Part shown: positions 36,265 to 44,611 of the stretch, piece by piece | How positions within the stretch are numbered: position 1 is the stretch's first letter | Layout: each line of letters opens with the position of its first letter | Origin: Campylobacter volucris | GTDB taxonomy: Bacteria; Campylobacterota; Campylobacteria; Campylobacterales; Campylobacteraceae | Reading direction: 5' to 3' | Length of the DNA stretch: 64,000 nucleotides | Assembly: GCF_008011665.1 (NCBI RefSeq) | Contig: NZ_VOWJ01000014.1 | Span: 1-64,000 of the forward strand | The notes under the pieces: generated by a model | The model's database searches: none | Seen by the model: the letters and a program-made list of their open reading frames with translations, nothing else | Told to the model about the DNA's origin: nothing | Position numbers and translations under genes: made by a program

Positions 36265-37556
36265 TTAATCATTTTGCATAGCTTGTGCAACTTGAGCAGA
36301 GCTATTTCTAATTTTTTCCATACATTCTCTAGCATCTTTTGCTAAATCCACACTTTGATTTACTCCATGTAAGCCATCTTTAATACTTTGAACTACTTCA
36401 GCGGTTACATTTCTAATTGAATTAATAGTTGTGGTTATTTCATTTACAGATTGACCTGTTCTTTCAGCTAAATTTCTAACTTCATCAGCAACTACAGCAA
36501 AGCCTCTACCATGATCTCCAGCACGAGCTGCTTCGATTGCAGCATTCAATGCTAAAAGATTAGTTTGATCAGCTATATCGCTAATAGTTTGGATGATATT
36601 TTTAATTTCTTCAGATTGTTCATTAAGTGATGATACTAGATTACTACTATTACTCATCATTTCTGCGATATTTTGGATATTTTGCACAGTATTTTCTATG
36701 ACGCTATCGCCTTCTTGGGTTAAATTATCATTTTGTTCTGCTAATTCACTAATAAGTTTTAATTTTTCTTCATCTCTTACAACTTGATCTGTGATGTCTG
36801 TTGCAAATTTAATCACTTTATAAACTTGACCATTATCATTTTTTATAGGATTATAACTTGCTTCTAAATGGATTAGTTTATGATTTTTACCAAAACGAAC
36901 AAATTTTCCAGACTGATATTTTCCATTTCTTAATTCTTCCCAAAATAAAGTATATTCTTTTGAAGTCCTAAATTTTTCATCACAGAACATACTATGATGC
37001 TTTCCTTTAATTTCATTTAATGAATACCCCATTGTCTTTAAGAAATTTTCATTAGCTGTTACAATTTCACCTTGAGGATTAAATTCAATAATAGCCATCG
37101 AACGATTTACTGCTTCAATGGTATTTTTTAAATCTAACATTTCATAATGTCTTTGTGTAATATCGTTTGCAAATTTTATGACTTTATAAACTTGATTATT
37201 TGGATTGATGATTGGAATGTAATTAGCTTCTAAAAAGATTTCCTTACCATTTTTTGCAATACGCTTAAAAAGACCATTTCTGGATTTTCCATTTCTTAAA
37301 TCTCTCCAAAATTCAGCATAATTTGGCGATTTTACAACTTCTGGTAGACAAAACATACTATGATGTTTGTTATGAATTTCATCTATAGTATAGTTCATAG
37401 TTTTTAAAAAGTTTTCATTAGCACTTATAATATTACCGTTTATATCAAATTCTATCATGGCCATAGTGCGACTTATGGCATTTAAGATATCTTGGAAACC
37501 TTGGTTTGATTGTTCTAATTGGAGAATTTTATTCTCATTTTTTTGCCACCAAACAT
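36265..37556 (-). CDS. Cytoplasmic PAS-PAS chemoreceptor (CetZ/Tlp8-like), frameshifted at A7
   Basis: The long frame (from an internal ATG at 37464) encodes two similar PAS domains, each with ANENFLKTM and KHHSMFC, then a methyl-accepting signalling domain with [20 protein letters not shown]. There is no membrane helix, so it should sense redox or energy state inside the cell, like C. jejuni Tlp8 (CetZ), which has the same layout. Upstream, an ATG at 37556 with AAAGGA seven bases before it begins MFGGKK and then stops after 13 codons. With one more A in the A7 tract (37538-37544) the frame would continue into [14 protein letters not shown] and the PAS domains, giving about 430 residues. This copy is thus OFF by phase variation, mutated, or carries a read error. 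Confidence 0.8.
37538..37544 (-). repeat. Poly-A tract (A7) that breaks the chemoreceptor frame
   Basis: On the coding strand seven A residues follow the fourth codon of the chemoreceptor gene. Eight would join the start to the PAS domains. It is a likely slippage site. Confidence 0.6.
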
Positions 37557-37631
37557 TATAAATCCTTTGTTTGTTGTAAATTTATGTGTTTGGATTTTAA
37601 CTAAAAGGCAACAATAAAAATCATATGTAAA

Positions 37632-38066
37632 TTAAATTTTTGATAAATTAGTAAATTTTTCTTGCAAGGAAGTTCTTATAGTGTCATTAATCTCTTGAGC
37701 ATTTAAGAGATATTGCTTATTAAGTTCTTCAAGTTCGCTTAAAAAATTAAATAACATTTCTTGCCATAAAGCATCATCTTTTTTACTTAAATTCATGGTT
37801 TGTAGGTGATTTAATTTTCTACTCATATCACTTAATGCTTCTAAAAATTGTTCTTTTTGATCTTTTTCTTTTAATGCAATCTTATCTTGCAAGAGTTCGT
37901 TTTTGATGTTTCTTATTTCTTCGTTGATTAGATCGCAAAATTCAGGATATAAATTTGTTTTTATGGGTTCTAGTAAAGCTTTTTCATCTAAATTTAAAGT
38001 ATATTTTTTAATTACAAAAAAGAGTATTAAAAAAGCTATAGCACTAATAAGAAGATAAAAGGCCAT
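37632..38066 (-). CDS. Hypothetical membrane-anchored coiled-coil protein
   Basis: About 144 residues with one N-terminal membrane helix (FYLLISAIAFLILFFVIKKY) and a charged, helix-rich remainder with likely coiled coil (LQDKIALKEKDQKEQFLEAL). I do not recognise the family. The ATG at 38066 lies nine bases after AAGGA; a TTG two codons upstream is also possible. The gene stands just downstream of tRNA-Leu on the same strand and upstream of the chemoreceptor gene, with 75 bases between them that show nothing except the receptor's ribosome site. Confidence 0.7.
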   Translation of the reverse strand: MAFYLLISAIAFLILFFVIKKYTLNLDEKALLEPIKTNLYPEFCDLINEEIRNIKNELLQDKIALKEKDQKEQFLEALSDMSRKLNHLQTMNLSKKDDALWQEMLFNFLSELEELNKQYLLNAQEINDTIRTSLQEKFTNLSKI

Positions 38067-38085
38067 TTGCAAAAATCCTTAAAAA

Positions 38086-38171
38086 TGGTGCGGTTAGCGA
38101 GATTTGAACTCGCACACGCTGAGCGCACCACCCCCTCAAGATGGCGTGTCTACCAATTCCACCATAACCGC
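38086..38171 (-). tRNA. tRNA-Leu (anticodon GAG)
   Basis: The reverse strand folds as a class II tRNA of 86 bases. The acceptor arm GCGGTTA pairs with TAACCGC, followed by discriminator A and an encoded CCA (38088-38086). The D-arm has GGAATTGGTAGAC as in leucine tRNAs, the anticodon stem CCATC/GGTGG holds the loop TTGAGGG with anticodon GAG, there is a long variable arm, and the T-arm contains GTTCAAATC. It lies between atpE and a hypothetical gene on the same strand. Confidence 0.95.
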
Positions 38172-38192
38172 AAAAACCCTTTTAAAAAGGGT
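38172..38192 (-). terminator. Terminator after atpE
   Basis: On the reverse strand ACCCTTTT-T-AAAAGGGT (38192-38176) is followed by TTTTTG, between the atpE stop and tRNA-Leu. It should end most atpE transcripts before the tRNA, although leakage could supply tRNA-Leu. Confidence 0.7.
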
Positions 38193-38197
38193 CTGTT

Positions 38198-38521
38198 TTA
38201 AGCTGCTACTAATGCTTGAAATGGATTAGCATAAAGAGCAATAAGTGCAATAACAAGTGCATAAATAACTTGAGCTTCTATCATAGCTAAAGCAATGAAC
38301 ATAGTAGTCATTAATTTACCACCAAGACTAGGATTTCTAGCTGTTCCTGCGATAGTTGCTGCTGCAGTATTTCCCATACCAATAGCACCACCTAAAGCTG
38401 CAACACCAAGTCCTAAACCTGCTGCTAAAATAGAAAATGATGCTAACCATTGATTCATAGTTGCATCAGCTGCAAATACAAAAGTACTCATAGCTAGCAT
38501 TAAAAATGCGATTTTTTTCAT
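38198..38521 (-). CDS. atpE: ATP synthase F0 subunit c
   Basis: Subunit c forms the rotor ring of the F0 motor. The protein is 107 residues, longer than the usual 75-80, because of an N-terminal leader (KKIAFLMLAMSTFVFAADA) like those of related epsilonproteobacteria. Two membrane helices follow: the glycine-rich GLGLGVAALGGAIGMGNTAA and the second helix with the proton-carrying Glu82 in IALAMIEAQVIYALV. RNPSLGGKL lies in the polar loop. The ATG has AAAGGA seven bases before it. A compact structured leader and a TATAAT box lie upstream, and a terminator downstream, so it is a single-gene unit. Confidence 0.95.
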   Translation of the reverse strand: MKKIAFLMLAMSTFVFAADATMNQWLASFSILAAGLGLGVAALGGAIGMGNTAAATIAGTARNPSLGGKLMTTMFIALAMIEAQVIYALVIALIALYANPFQALVAA

Positions 38522-38543
38522 ATTTAATCCTTTGATTTAGATT

Positions 38544-38583
38544 TTAAATCCTTTCGGCTCGCGTATCCCTACTCGAGATTTAA
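38544..38583 (-). ncRNA. Candidate structured 5' leader (three-way junction) of atpE mRNA
   Basis: On the reverse strand an outer stem TTAAAT/ATTTAA (38583-38578 with 38549-38544) encloses two hairpins with no spare bases between. The first is CTCG, an A.G mismatch, GTA, a GGGA loop, TAC and CGAG (38577-38558). The second is CC-GAAA-GG (38557-38550). Both loops fit the GNRA type. The segment is far richer in G and C than its surroundings. The start region of atpE has another TTAAAT directly before the ATG that could compete for the outer stem. It matches no RNA family that I recognise; a riboswitch, a protein site or an mRNA stabiliser are all possible. Confidence 0.45.
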
Positions 38584-38593
38584 TAAAGCATCA

Positions 38594-38599
38594 ATTATA
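38594..38599 (-). promoter_or_regulatory. -10 box for atpE
   Basis: TATAAT on the reverse strand (38599-38594), after a T-rich stretch. A transcript starting seven or so bases later would begin right at the structured leader. Confidence 0.55.
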
Positions 38600-38714
38600 T
38601 AAAAATATAACTTTAAAATTATTGAAATTTAGTCAAAATTATTATATTTTAAAACAAATTAAAGTTTTTTTTAGCTAAATTAAATCCTTTACATTGCTAA
38701 ATTAAGGTATTTTT

Positions 38715-40067
38715 ATGAATGATAAATTTTCTAAAATAGGATTTATATTAGCTGTGGCTGGTTCAGCTGTAGGACTTGGGAATGCTTGGAAATTCCCAAC
38801 CTTGGTAGGACAAAATGGAGGATCAGCTTTTGTTTTATTATATTTACTTTTGACTCTTGGGGTTGGTTTTGTAATTTTTTTAGCTGAACTTAGCATAGGA
38901 AAATTAAGCGAAAAAGATCCTGTAAATGCTTATCATTCTTTAGCGCCAAAATATAAAAAAGCATGGTCGATCGTGGGTTTTTCTATGATAGGAGCAATTT
39001 TAATTGTTTCTTTTTATAGTGTTATTATAGGATGGATTGTTAATTATACTTATTTGGGATTATTTCCTTTACCAAAAAGCATAGATGAGAGCGGAGCTAT
39101 CTTTGGAAATTTACTTTCTAAAGATGTTTTGTCCCAATTTATATGTTTTACTTTCGTGTTTATAGTGATTTTTTATGTAGTATCCAAAGGTGTTAAAAGT
39201 GGTATAGAAAAACTTAATGTTTGGATGATGCCAAGTTTATTTATATTACTCATTTTAATGCTTGGATATTCTTTTAGCATGGATGGATTTTCTAAAGCAA
39301 GTGAATTTTTATTTTCACCAGATTTTTCAAAACTTGGAGTAGGTGCTTTTTTAAGTGCTTTAGGACTTGCGTGTTTTAGTTTATCTATAGGTGTTGGTTC
39401 GATTATTACTTATTCTGCGAGTTTGCCTGATAAGACAAATTTTATTAGTAGCACAATTAACATTATTATTATAAATATTATTATTGGTATTATGATGGGG
39501 CTTATTGTATTTACTTTTATTTTTGAATTTGGTGCTGATCCTACCCAACAAGGCCCAGGATTGATTTTTGTATCTTTATTAAGTTTATTTGCAAATATTG
39601 ACCCTGTAGGATTTTTACCATTGGGTAATATCCTAGCAGTAGCGTTTTTTATAGCTTTATTTTTTGCAGGTATTACTTCAGCAGTTTCTATGATAGAGCC
39701 TTTAACTTTTTATTTGATTAATTCTTATAATTTTACTCGTAAAAAAGCTTTGGTGTTTATAGGTTTTATTGTTTATATTTTAGGAAGCTTGTGTATATTT
39801 TCAAGTGTTGAATGGAGTAAAGATTCTTTAGAATTTTTTGGAAAAAGTTTTTTTGATATACTTGATTTTATAGCTTCGAATTTGATGATGCCTTTGGGAG
39901 GATTATTTGGAGCTATTTTTGTAGGTTTTGTACTTAAAAAAGAAACTTTACAAAATTTATTTAATCCTTATATGAAAGGAAGATGGTTTGAAATTTGGTA
40001 TTTTTTTGTGAGATTTATCTCGCCTTTAGCAGTAATTTTAATCATGATAAAACAACTTTCTCTTTGA
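38715..40067 (+). CDS. Sodium:neurotransmitter-symporter (NSS) family transporter, copy 1
   Basis: A 450-residue membrane protein with about twelve hydrophobic segments. The NSS signature is at the N-terminus: FILAVAGSAVGLGNAWKFP, the unwound sodium and substrate site of LeuT-type carriers. It should import an amino acid with sodium; the substrate is unknown. It is the first of three tandem paralogues, followed after nine bases by copy 2. A 231-base segment (39102-39332) is identical to one in copy 2, and the first 50 bases are also nearly shared. C. jejuni has two such genes beside pycB as I recall. Confidence 0.9.
   Translation: MNDKFSKIGFILAVAGSAVGLGNAWKFPTLVGQNGGSAFVLLYLLLTLGVGFVIFLAELSIGKLSEKDPVNAYHSLAPKYKKAWSIVGFSMIGAILIVSFYSVIIGWIVNYTYLGLFPLPKSIDESGAIFGNLLSKDVLSQFICFTFVFIVIFYVVSKGVKSGIEKLNVWMMPSLFILLILMLGYSFSMDGFSKASEFLFSPDFSKLGVGAFLSALGLACFSLSIGVGSIITYSASLPDKTNFISSTINIIIINIIIGIMMGLIVFTFIFEFGADPTQQGPGLIFVSLLSLFANIDPVGFLPLGNILAVAFFIALFFAGITSAVSMIEPLTFYLINSYNFTRKKALVFIGFIVYILGSLCIFSSVEWSKDSLEFFGKSFFDILDFIASNLMMPLGGLFGAIFVGFVLKKETLQNLFNPYMKGRWFEIWYFFVRFISPLAVILIMIKQLSL
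39102..39332 (+). repeat. 231-bp identical direct repeat, copy in NSS transporter 1
   Basis: This stretch is the same, base for base, as 40464-40694 in the second transporter, at an offset of 1362. The flanks differ much more, which points to recent gene conversion rather than recent duplication of the whole gene. Confidence 0.93.
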
Positions 40068-40076
40068 GGATTAAAA

Positions 40077-41414
40077 ATGAATGATAAATTTTCTAAAATA
40101 GGATTTATATTAGCTGTGGCTGGTTCTGCTGTAGGACTTGGAAATGCTTGGAAATTCCCAACCTTGGTGGGAAATAATGGTGGTTCAGCTTTTGTAATAG
40201 TATATTTGTTTTTGACTATTGGGGTAGCTTTTGTGATTTTTTTAGCTGAACTTAGCATAGGAAAATTAAGCGAAAAAGATCCTGTAAATGCTTATCATTC
40301 TTTAGCACCAAAATATAAAAAAGTATGGTCTTGGGCTGGTTTTTTTATGTTAGGGGCTATTATTTTGGTTTCTTTTTATAGTGTTGTTATAGGGTGGATT
40401 GTAAATTATGCTTATTTAGGATTTTTCACACTTCCAAGCAGTACCGATGAAGCAGGAATTGCTTTTGGAAATTTACTTTCTAAAGATGTTTTGTCCCAAT
40501 TTATATGTTTTACTTTCGTGTTTATAGTGATTTTTTATGTAGTATCCAAAGGTGTTAAAAGTGGTATAGAAAAACTTAATGTTTGGATGATGCCAAGTTT
40601 ATTTATATTACTCATTTTAATGCTTGGATATTCTTTTAGCATGGATGGATTTTCTAAAGCAAGTGAATTTTTATTTTCACCAGATTTTTCAAAATTAAGC
40701 GTTTCTTCTATACTAGATGCTTTAGGACTTGCTTTTTTTAGTATGTCTTTAGGAGTATGTGTGATTTTAACCTATGCTGCAAGTTTGCCCGATAAAACAA
40801 ATTTTATAAATAGTGCTTTTAATATTATTATCATTAACACTATCATCGGCGTTATGATGGGACTTATTGTATTTACTTTTATTTTTGAATTTGGTGCTGA
40901 TCCTACCCAACAAGGTCCAGGATTGATTTTTATATCTTTAACAACTTTATTTGCAAAATTAGGACTTTTAGGAAATATCCTAGCAGTAGCATTTTTTATA
41001 GCTTTATTTTTTGCAGGCATTACCTCAGCAATTTCTATGATAGAGCCTTTTACTTTTTATCTCATCAATCGTTATCAAATTTCAAGAAAAAAAGCTTTAA
41101 TGTATGTTGGCTTTATAGTGTATTTTCTAGGAAGTTTATCTATACTTTCTTTTTATGCTCCAAGTTCTGAAAGTTTAACCTTTTTTGGAAAAAGTTTTTT
41201 TGATATCTTAGACTTTTTTATACAAAATCTTTTGATGCCAATTTCTGCTTTAATCACGGCATTCTTTGTAGGTTTTGTGCTTAAAAAAGAAACTTTACAA
41301 AATTTATTTAATCCTTATATGAAAGGAATATTTTTTGAAATTTGGTATGTCTTTTTGAGATTTATTTCACCTTTGGCAGTAATTGTGATTATGGCAAGAC
41401 AAATTTTTTTCTAA
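40077..41414 (+). CDS. NSS family transporter, copy 2
   Basis: A 445-residue paralogue of the preceding gene with the same signature (FILAVAGSAVGLGNAWKFP) and membrane layout. The N-terminal third and the segment VLSQFICFTFVFIVIFYVV onwards are nearly the same as copy 1, but the part around SVSSILDALGLAFFSMSLGV and the C-terminal helices differ, as would be expected if substrate ranges had diverged. It is separated from copy 1 by nine bases and from copy 3 by nine bases, so the three are in one transcript. The substrate is unknown, presumably an amino acid. Confidence 0.9.
   Translation: MNDKFSKIGFILAVAGSAVGLGNAWKFPTLVGNNGGSAFVIVYLFLTIGVAFVIFLAELSIGKLSEKDPVNAYHSLAPKYKKVWSWAGFFMLGAIILVSFYSVVIGWIVNYAYLGFFTLPSSTDEAGIAFGNLLSKDVLSQFICFTFVFIVIFYVVSKGVKSGIEKLNVWMMPSLFILLILMLGYSFSMDGFSKASEFLFSPDFSKLSVSSILDALGLAFFSMSLGVCVILTYAASLPDKTNFINSAFNIIIINTIIGVMMGLIVFTFIFEFGADPTQQGPGLIFISLTTLFAKLGLLGNILAVAFFIALFFAGITSAISMIEPFTFYLINRYQISRKKALMYVGFIVYFLGSLSILSFYAPSSESLTFFGKSFFDILDFFIQNLLMPISALITAFFVGFVLKKETLQNLFNPYMKGIFFEIWYVFLRFISPLAVIVIMARQIFF
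40464..40694 (+). repeat. 231-bp identical direct repeat, copy in NSS transporter 2
   Basis: Second copy of the segment at 39102-39332. Recombination between the copies would delete 1362 bases and leave a single in-frame hybrid transporter, since the offset is a multiple of three. Confidence 0.93.
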
Positions 41415-41423
41415 GGATTAAAA

Positions 41424-42758
41424 GTGAATGATAAATTTTCTAAAATAGGATTTGTACTAGCAGTAGCAGGTGGTGCTATAGGGCTTGGAAATGCTTGGAA
41501 ATTCCCAACCTTGGTAGGACAAAATGGAGGCTTTGCTTTTGTGTTGTTATATTTACTTTTAACCATAAGTATAGGATTTTGCATATTTTTAGCTGAAATT
41601 GCTATGGGAAAACTTAGTCAAAAAGATCCTGTGAATGCTTATAAAAGTCTAGCTTTAAAATACCCTCAAAAATGGAAATTTGCTGGATTTTTTATGCTAG
41701 GTGGTGTTTTTGTTTTGTCATTTTATTTGGTGATTATGGGTTGGGTTTTAAAATACATGGTCACTTCAATCTATCATTTACCAAGCAATACCGATGAGGC
41801 AGGAGTTTTATTTGGAGCTTTGATACAAAATAGTATTTTAGAAAGTAGTATGTATTTTTTGATTGCTTTTTTTCTTACTTTATTTGTGGTATCAAAAGGT
41901 GTTAAAAGCGGTATAGAAAAATTAAATATTTGGATTATGCCAAGTTTATTTATCATGCTTGTTTTATTGCTTGGATATTGCTTTTTTCAAAATGGTTTTA
42001 AAGAAGCTTTTGTTTATCTTTTTTATCCTGATTTTTCTAAAATCAGCTTAAATTCTATACTTACAGCTTTAGGACTTGCATTTTTTACTTTATGTTTAGG
42101 CATAGGTTGTATCACGACTTATGCAGCTTCTTTAAAAGATGATGCTAATTTGATTACAAGTTCTATTGTTATAGTGATTTTAAATATTTGTATAGGTCTT
42201 ATGATGGGGCTTATAGTATTTACTTTTATATTTAAATTTAATGCAAATCCAGCTGAAGGAGCCGGGCTTGTATTTATTTCACTTACCACTTTATTTTCAA
42301 ATTTGGGTGGTTATTTTGGCAACTTCTTAGCTTTTTATTTTTTCTTAGCTTTATTTTTTGCAGGTATTACTTCAGCAGTTTCTATGATAGAACCTTTTAC
42401 TTTTTATCTTGTTAATGAATATCAAATTTCTAGATTTAAAGCTTTGGTGTTTATTGGTATCGTTGTGTTTATTTTGGGATTGGGTTGTATTTTATCTTTT
42501 AGTAGTGCTTATGGAGAATATTTTAACTTTTTTGGGTTGAGTTTATTTGATGTTTTGGATAAATTAACTTCTAATTTTATGTTGCCACTAGGTGCATTAG
42601 CTAGTGCAATATTTGTTGGATTTTTTGTAGATAAAGAAAGTATTTATAAAGTATTTTCTAAATTTATGAACAAGATGGTATTTGAAATTTGGTATTTTTT
42701 GTTGAAATTTATTGCTCCATTGGCAATCGTTATCATTATGTTAAATCAAATTTTATAA
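41424..42758 (+). CDS. NSS family transporter, copy 3
   Basis: A 444-residue third paralogue, more divergent than the first two. It starts at a GTG followed by the same bases as the other copies. The signature reads FVLAVAGGAIGLGNAWKFP, with one Ser to Gly and a Val to Ile change in the sodium/substrate loop. It lacks the 231-base shared block but keeps VVSKGVKSGIEKLN and ALFFAGITSAVSMIEPFTFYL. It ends about 50 bases before pycB, which has its own promoter. The changes in the binding loop hint at a different substrate. Confidence 0.9.
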   Translation: MNDKFSKIGFVLAVAGGAIGLGNAWKFPTLVGQNGGFAFVLLYLLLTISIGFCIFLAEIAMGKLSQKDPVNAYKSLALKYPQKWKFAGFFMLGGVFVLSFYLVIMGWVLKYMVTSIYHLPSNTDEAGVLFGALIQNSILESSMYFLIAFFLTLFVVSKGVKSGIEKLNIWIMPSLFIMLVLLLGYCFFQNGFKEAFVYLFYPDFSKISLNSILTALGLAFFTLCLGIGCITTYAASLKDDANLITSSIVIVILNICIGLMMGLIVFTFIFKFNANPAEGAGLVFISLTTLFSNLGGYFGNFLAFYFFLALFFAGITSAVSMIEPFTFYLVNEYQISRFKALVFIGIVVFILGLGCILSFSSAYGEYFNFFGLSLFDVLDKLTSNFMLPLGALASAIFVGFFVDKESIYKVFSKFMNKMVFEIWYFLLKFIAPLAIVIIMLNQIL

Positions 42759-42783
42759 AGTTTATATTTAAGAAAATTGGAGT

Positions 42784-42789
42784 TATAAT
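42784..42789 (+). promoter_or_regulatory. -10 box for pycB-pckA
   Basis: TATAAT lies 28 bases before the pycB ATG, in the short interval after the third transporter. AAGGA at 42801-42805 provides the ribosome site. Confidence 0.55.
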
Positions 42790-42811
42790 TATTAATATTT
42801 AAGGAAAAATG

Positions 42812-44602
42812 ATGGCTAAAAAATTGATTGATGTAATGGATACTACTTTTAGAGATGGATTTCAGTCTGTTTATGGCGCTAGGGTTTTAATGGAAGATTT
42901 TTTTCCTGCTTTAGAGGTGGCTAAAGAAGCTGGAATTACTCATTTTGAATTTGGTGGTGGGGCAAGATTTCAAAGTTTGTTTTTTTATCTTAATGAAAAT
43001 GCATTTGATATGATGGATAAATTTAGAGCCATTGTAGGCAAAGATGCAAACTTACAAACCTTAGCTAGAGGTGTAAATACAGTTACTTTAGATACTGGTA
43101 GCAGAGAAATTATAGATTTGCATGCAAAAATGTTTGCAAAACACGGCACGACTACGATAAGAAATTTTGATGCATTAAATGATGTAAATAATTTGAAATT
43201 TAGTGGAGAATGTATAGTAAAACATGGTTTAAAACATGAAATTACCATTACTTTGATGGATTTACCACCAAAATGTAAAGGCGCTCATGATGTGCCTTTT
43301 TATGAAAAAATTTTAAAAGAAATTTTAAAAGCACAAATTCCATTTGATAGTATTTGTTTTAAAGATGCTAGTGGAACTTCTAATCCAAATAAAATTTATG
43401 AAATCATTAAAATGGCAAGAAAAAATTTACCTCAAAATATGCATATAAGATTGCATACTCATGAAACAGCAGGGGTTAGTATAGCTTGTTATTTAGCTGC
43501 TTTAGAAGCAGGTGTTGATGGTATAGATTTAGCTGCAGCTCCTGTTAGTGGTGGCACAAGTCAGCCTGATATTTTAACTATGATACATGCTTTAAAAGGT
43601 AAAGATTTTGACTTAGGATTAGATGGTGAAAAAATTTTAAAATATGAAGAGGTGTTGAAAGATTGCTTAAAAGATTATTTTTTACCACCTGAAGCAACTG
43701 CTGTAAATCCTGTAATTCCTTTTTCTCCTATGCCAGGTGGAGCATTAACTGCTAATACTCAAATGATGAGAGATAATAATATCTTAGATAAATTTCCAGC
43801 TGTGATTAAAGCTATGCAAGAAGTAGTTGAAAAAGGTGGTTATGGTACTTCTGTAACTCCTGTTTCACAATTTTATTTTCAACAAGCTTTTAATAATGTT
43901 ATGTTTGGACCATGGAAAAAAATTGCAGAAGGCTATGGTAAGATGGTTTTGGGATATTTTGGTAAAACCCCAATTACCCCTGATGAAGGGGTGATTAAAC
44001 TTGCTAGTGAGCAACTTAAATTACAACCTACAACTAAAAATGCAGTAGATATTGCTGATGAGGATAAAACAAAAAGTTTAGCATATGTAAAATCTTTATT
44101 AGAAAAAGAAAATATAACAACAAGTGAAGAAAATATTTTTATAGTTGCAGCTTGCAAAGAAAAAGGTTTAGCATTTTTAAAAGGTGAAGCTAAGGTCAAT
44201 GTAAGAAAAAATGAAAAAACTAAACCTTTAAATTTAAGCAATGAAAATCAATTTACTGTGTCAGTTAATGGTAATAAATATCATGTAGAAGTTAGTGCTG
44301 GTTTTGATAAAGATGTTAATGTAAAAAGTGCTGTTAATGTTAAAAATGATAAAGTAGAAGTTAAACCTAAAAATATTGCTTCTAATGAAGCCAATGCCAT
44401 TGTGGCTAGTATGAATGCTAATGTATTTAAAATTTTAGTTAAAGCAGGTGATGTGGTAAAAGAAGGACAAGTAGTTGTAATACTTGAAGCAATGAAAATG
44501 GAAATTGAAATTAATGCCACAAAAGATGGGGAATTGTCTGAAATTTTTGTAAATGCAGGTGATAGTGTAAGTGAAGGTCAAATTTTAATAAGCTATAAAT
44601 AA
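42812..44602 (+). CDS. pycB: Pyruvate carboxylase subunit B (carboxyltransferase and biotin carrier)
   Basis: With the separately encoded biotin carboxylase PycA, PycB makes oxaloacetate from pyruvate to fill the citric acid cycle. The carboxyltransferase barrel starts with DTTFRDGFQSVYGAR and includes FKDASGTSNP and HTHETAGVS. The C-terminal biotinyl domain has the lysine in LEAMKMEIEI, about 35 residues from the end. Oxaloacetate decarboxylase alpha subunits look the same, but no beta/gamma subunits are near and synteny with C. jejuni pycB-pckA favours the carboxylase. The ATG at 42812 is better spaced from AAGGA than the one at 42809. Confidence 0.9.
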   Translation: MAKKLIDVMDTTFRDGFQSVYGARVLMEDFFPALEVAKEAGITHFEFGGGARFQSLFFYLNENAFDMMDKFRAIVGKDANLQTLARGVNTVTLDTGSREIIDLHAKMFAKHGTTTIRNFDALNDVNNLKFSGECIVKHGLKHEITITLMDLPPKCKGAHDVPFYEKILKEILKAQIPFDSICFKDASGTSNPNKIYEIIKMARKNLPQNMHIRLHTHETAGVSIACYLAALEAGVDGIDLAAAPVSGGTSQPDILTMIHALKGKDFDLGLDGEKILKYEEVLKDCLKDYFLPPEATAVNPVIPFSPMPGGALTANTQMMRDNNILDKFPAVIKAMQEVVEKGGYGTSVTPVSQFYFQQAFNNVMFGPWKKIAEGYGKMVLGYFGKTPITPDEGVIKLASEQLKLQPTTKNAVDIADEDKTKSLAYVKSLLEKENITTSEENIFIVAACKEKGLAFLKGEAKVNVRKNEKTKPLNLSNENQFTVSVNGNKYHVEVSAGFDKDVNVKSAVNVKNDKVEVKPKNIASNEANAIVASMNANVFKILVKAGDVVKEGQVVVILEAMKMEIEINATKDGELSEIFVNAGDSVSEGQILISYK

Positions 44603-44611
44603 GGAGGAATA

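Noticed and set aside
39102-40694. 231-bp repeat as part of a mobile element
   Set aside because: Both copies are within homologous transporter coding regions in the same frame; no transposase or inverted ends are present.
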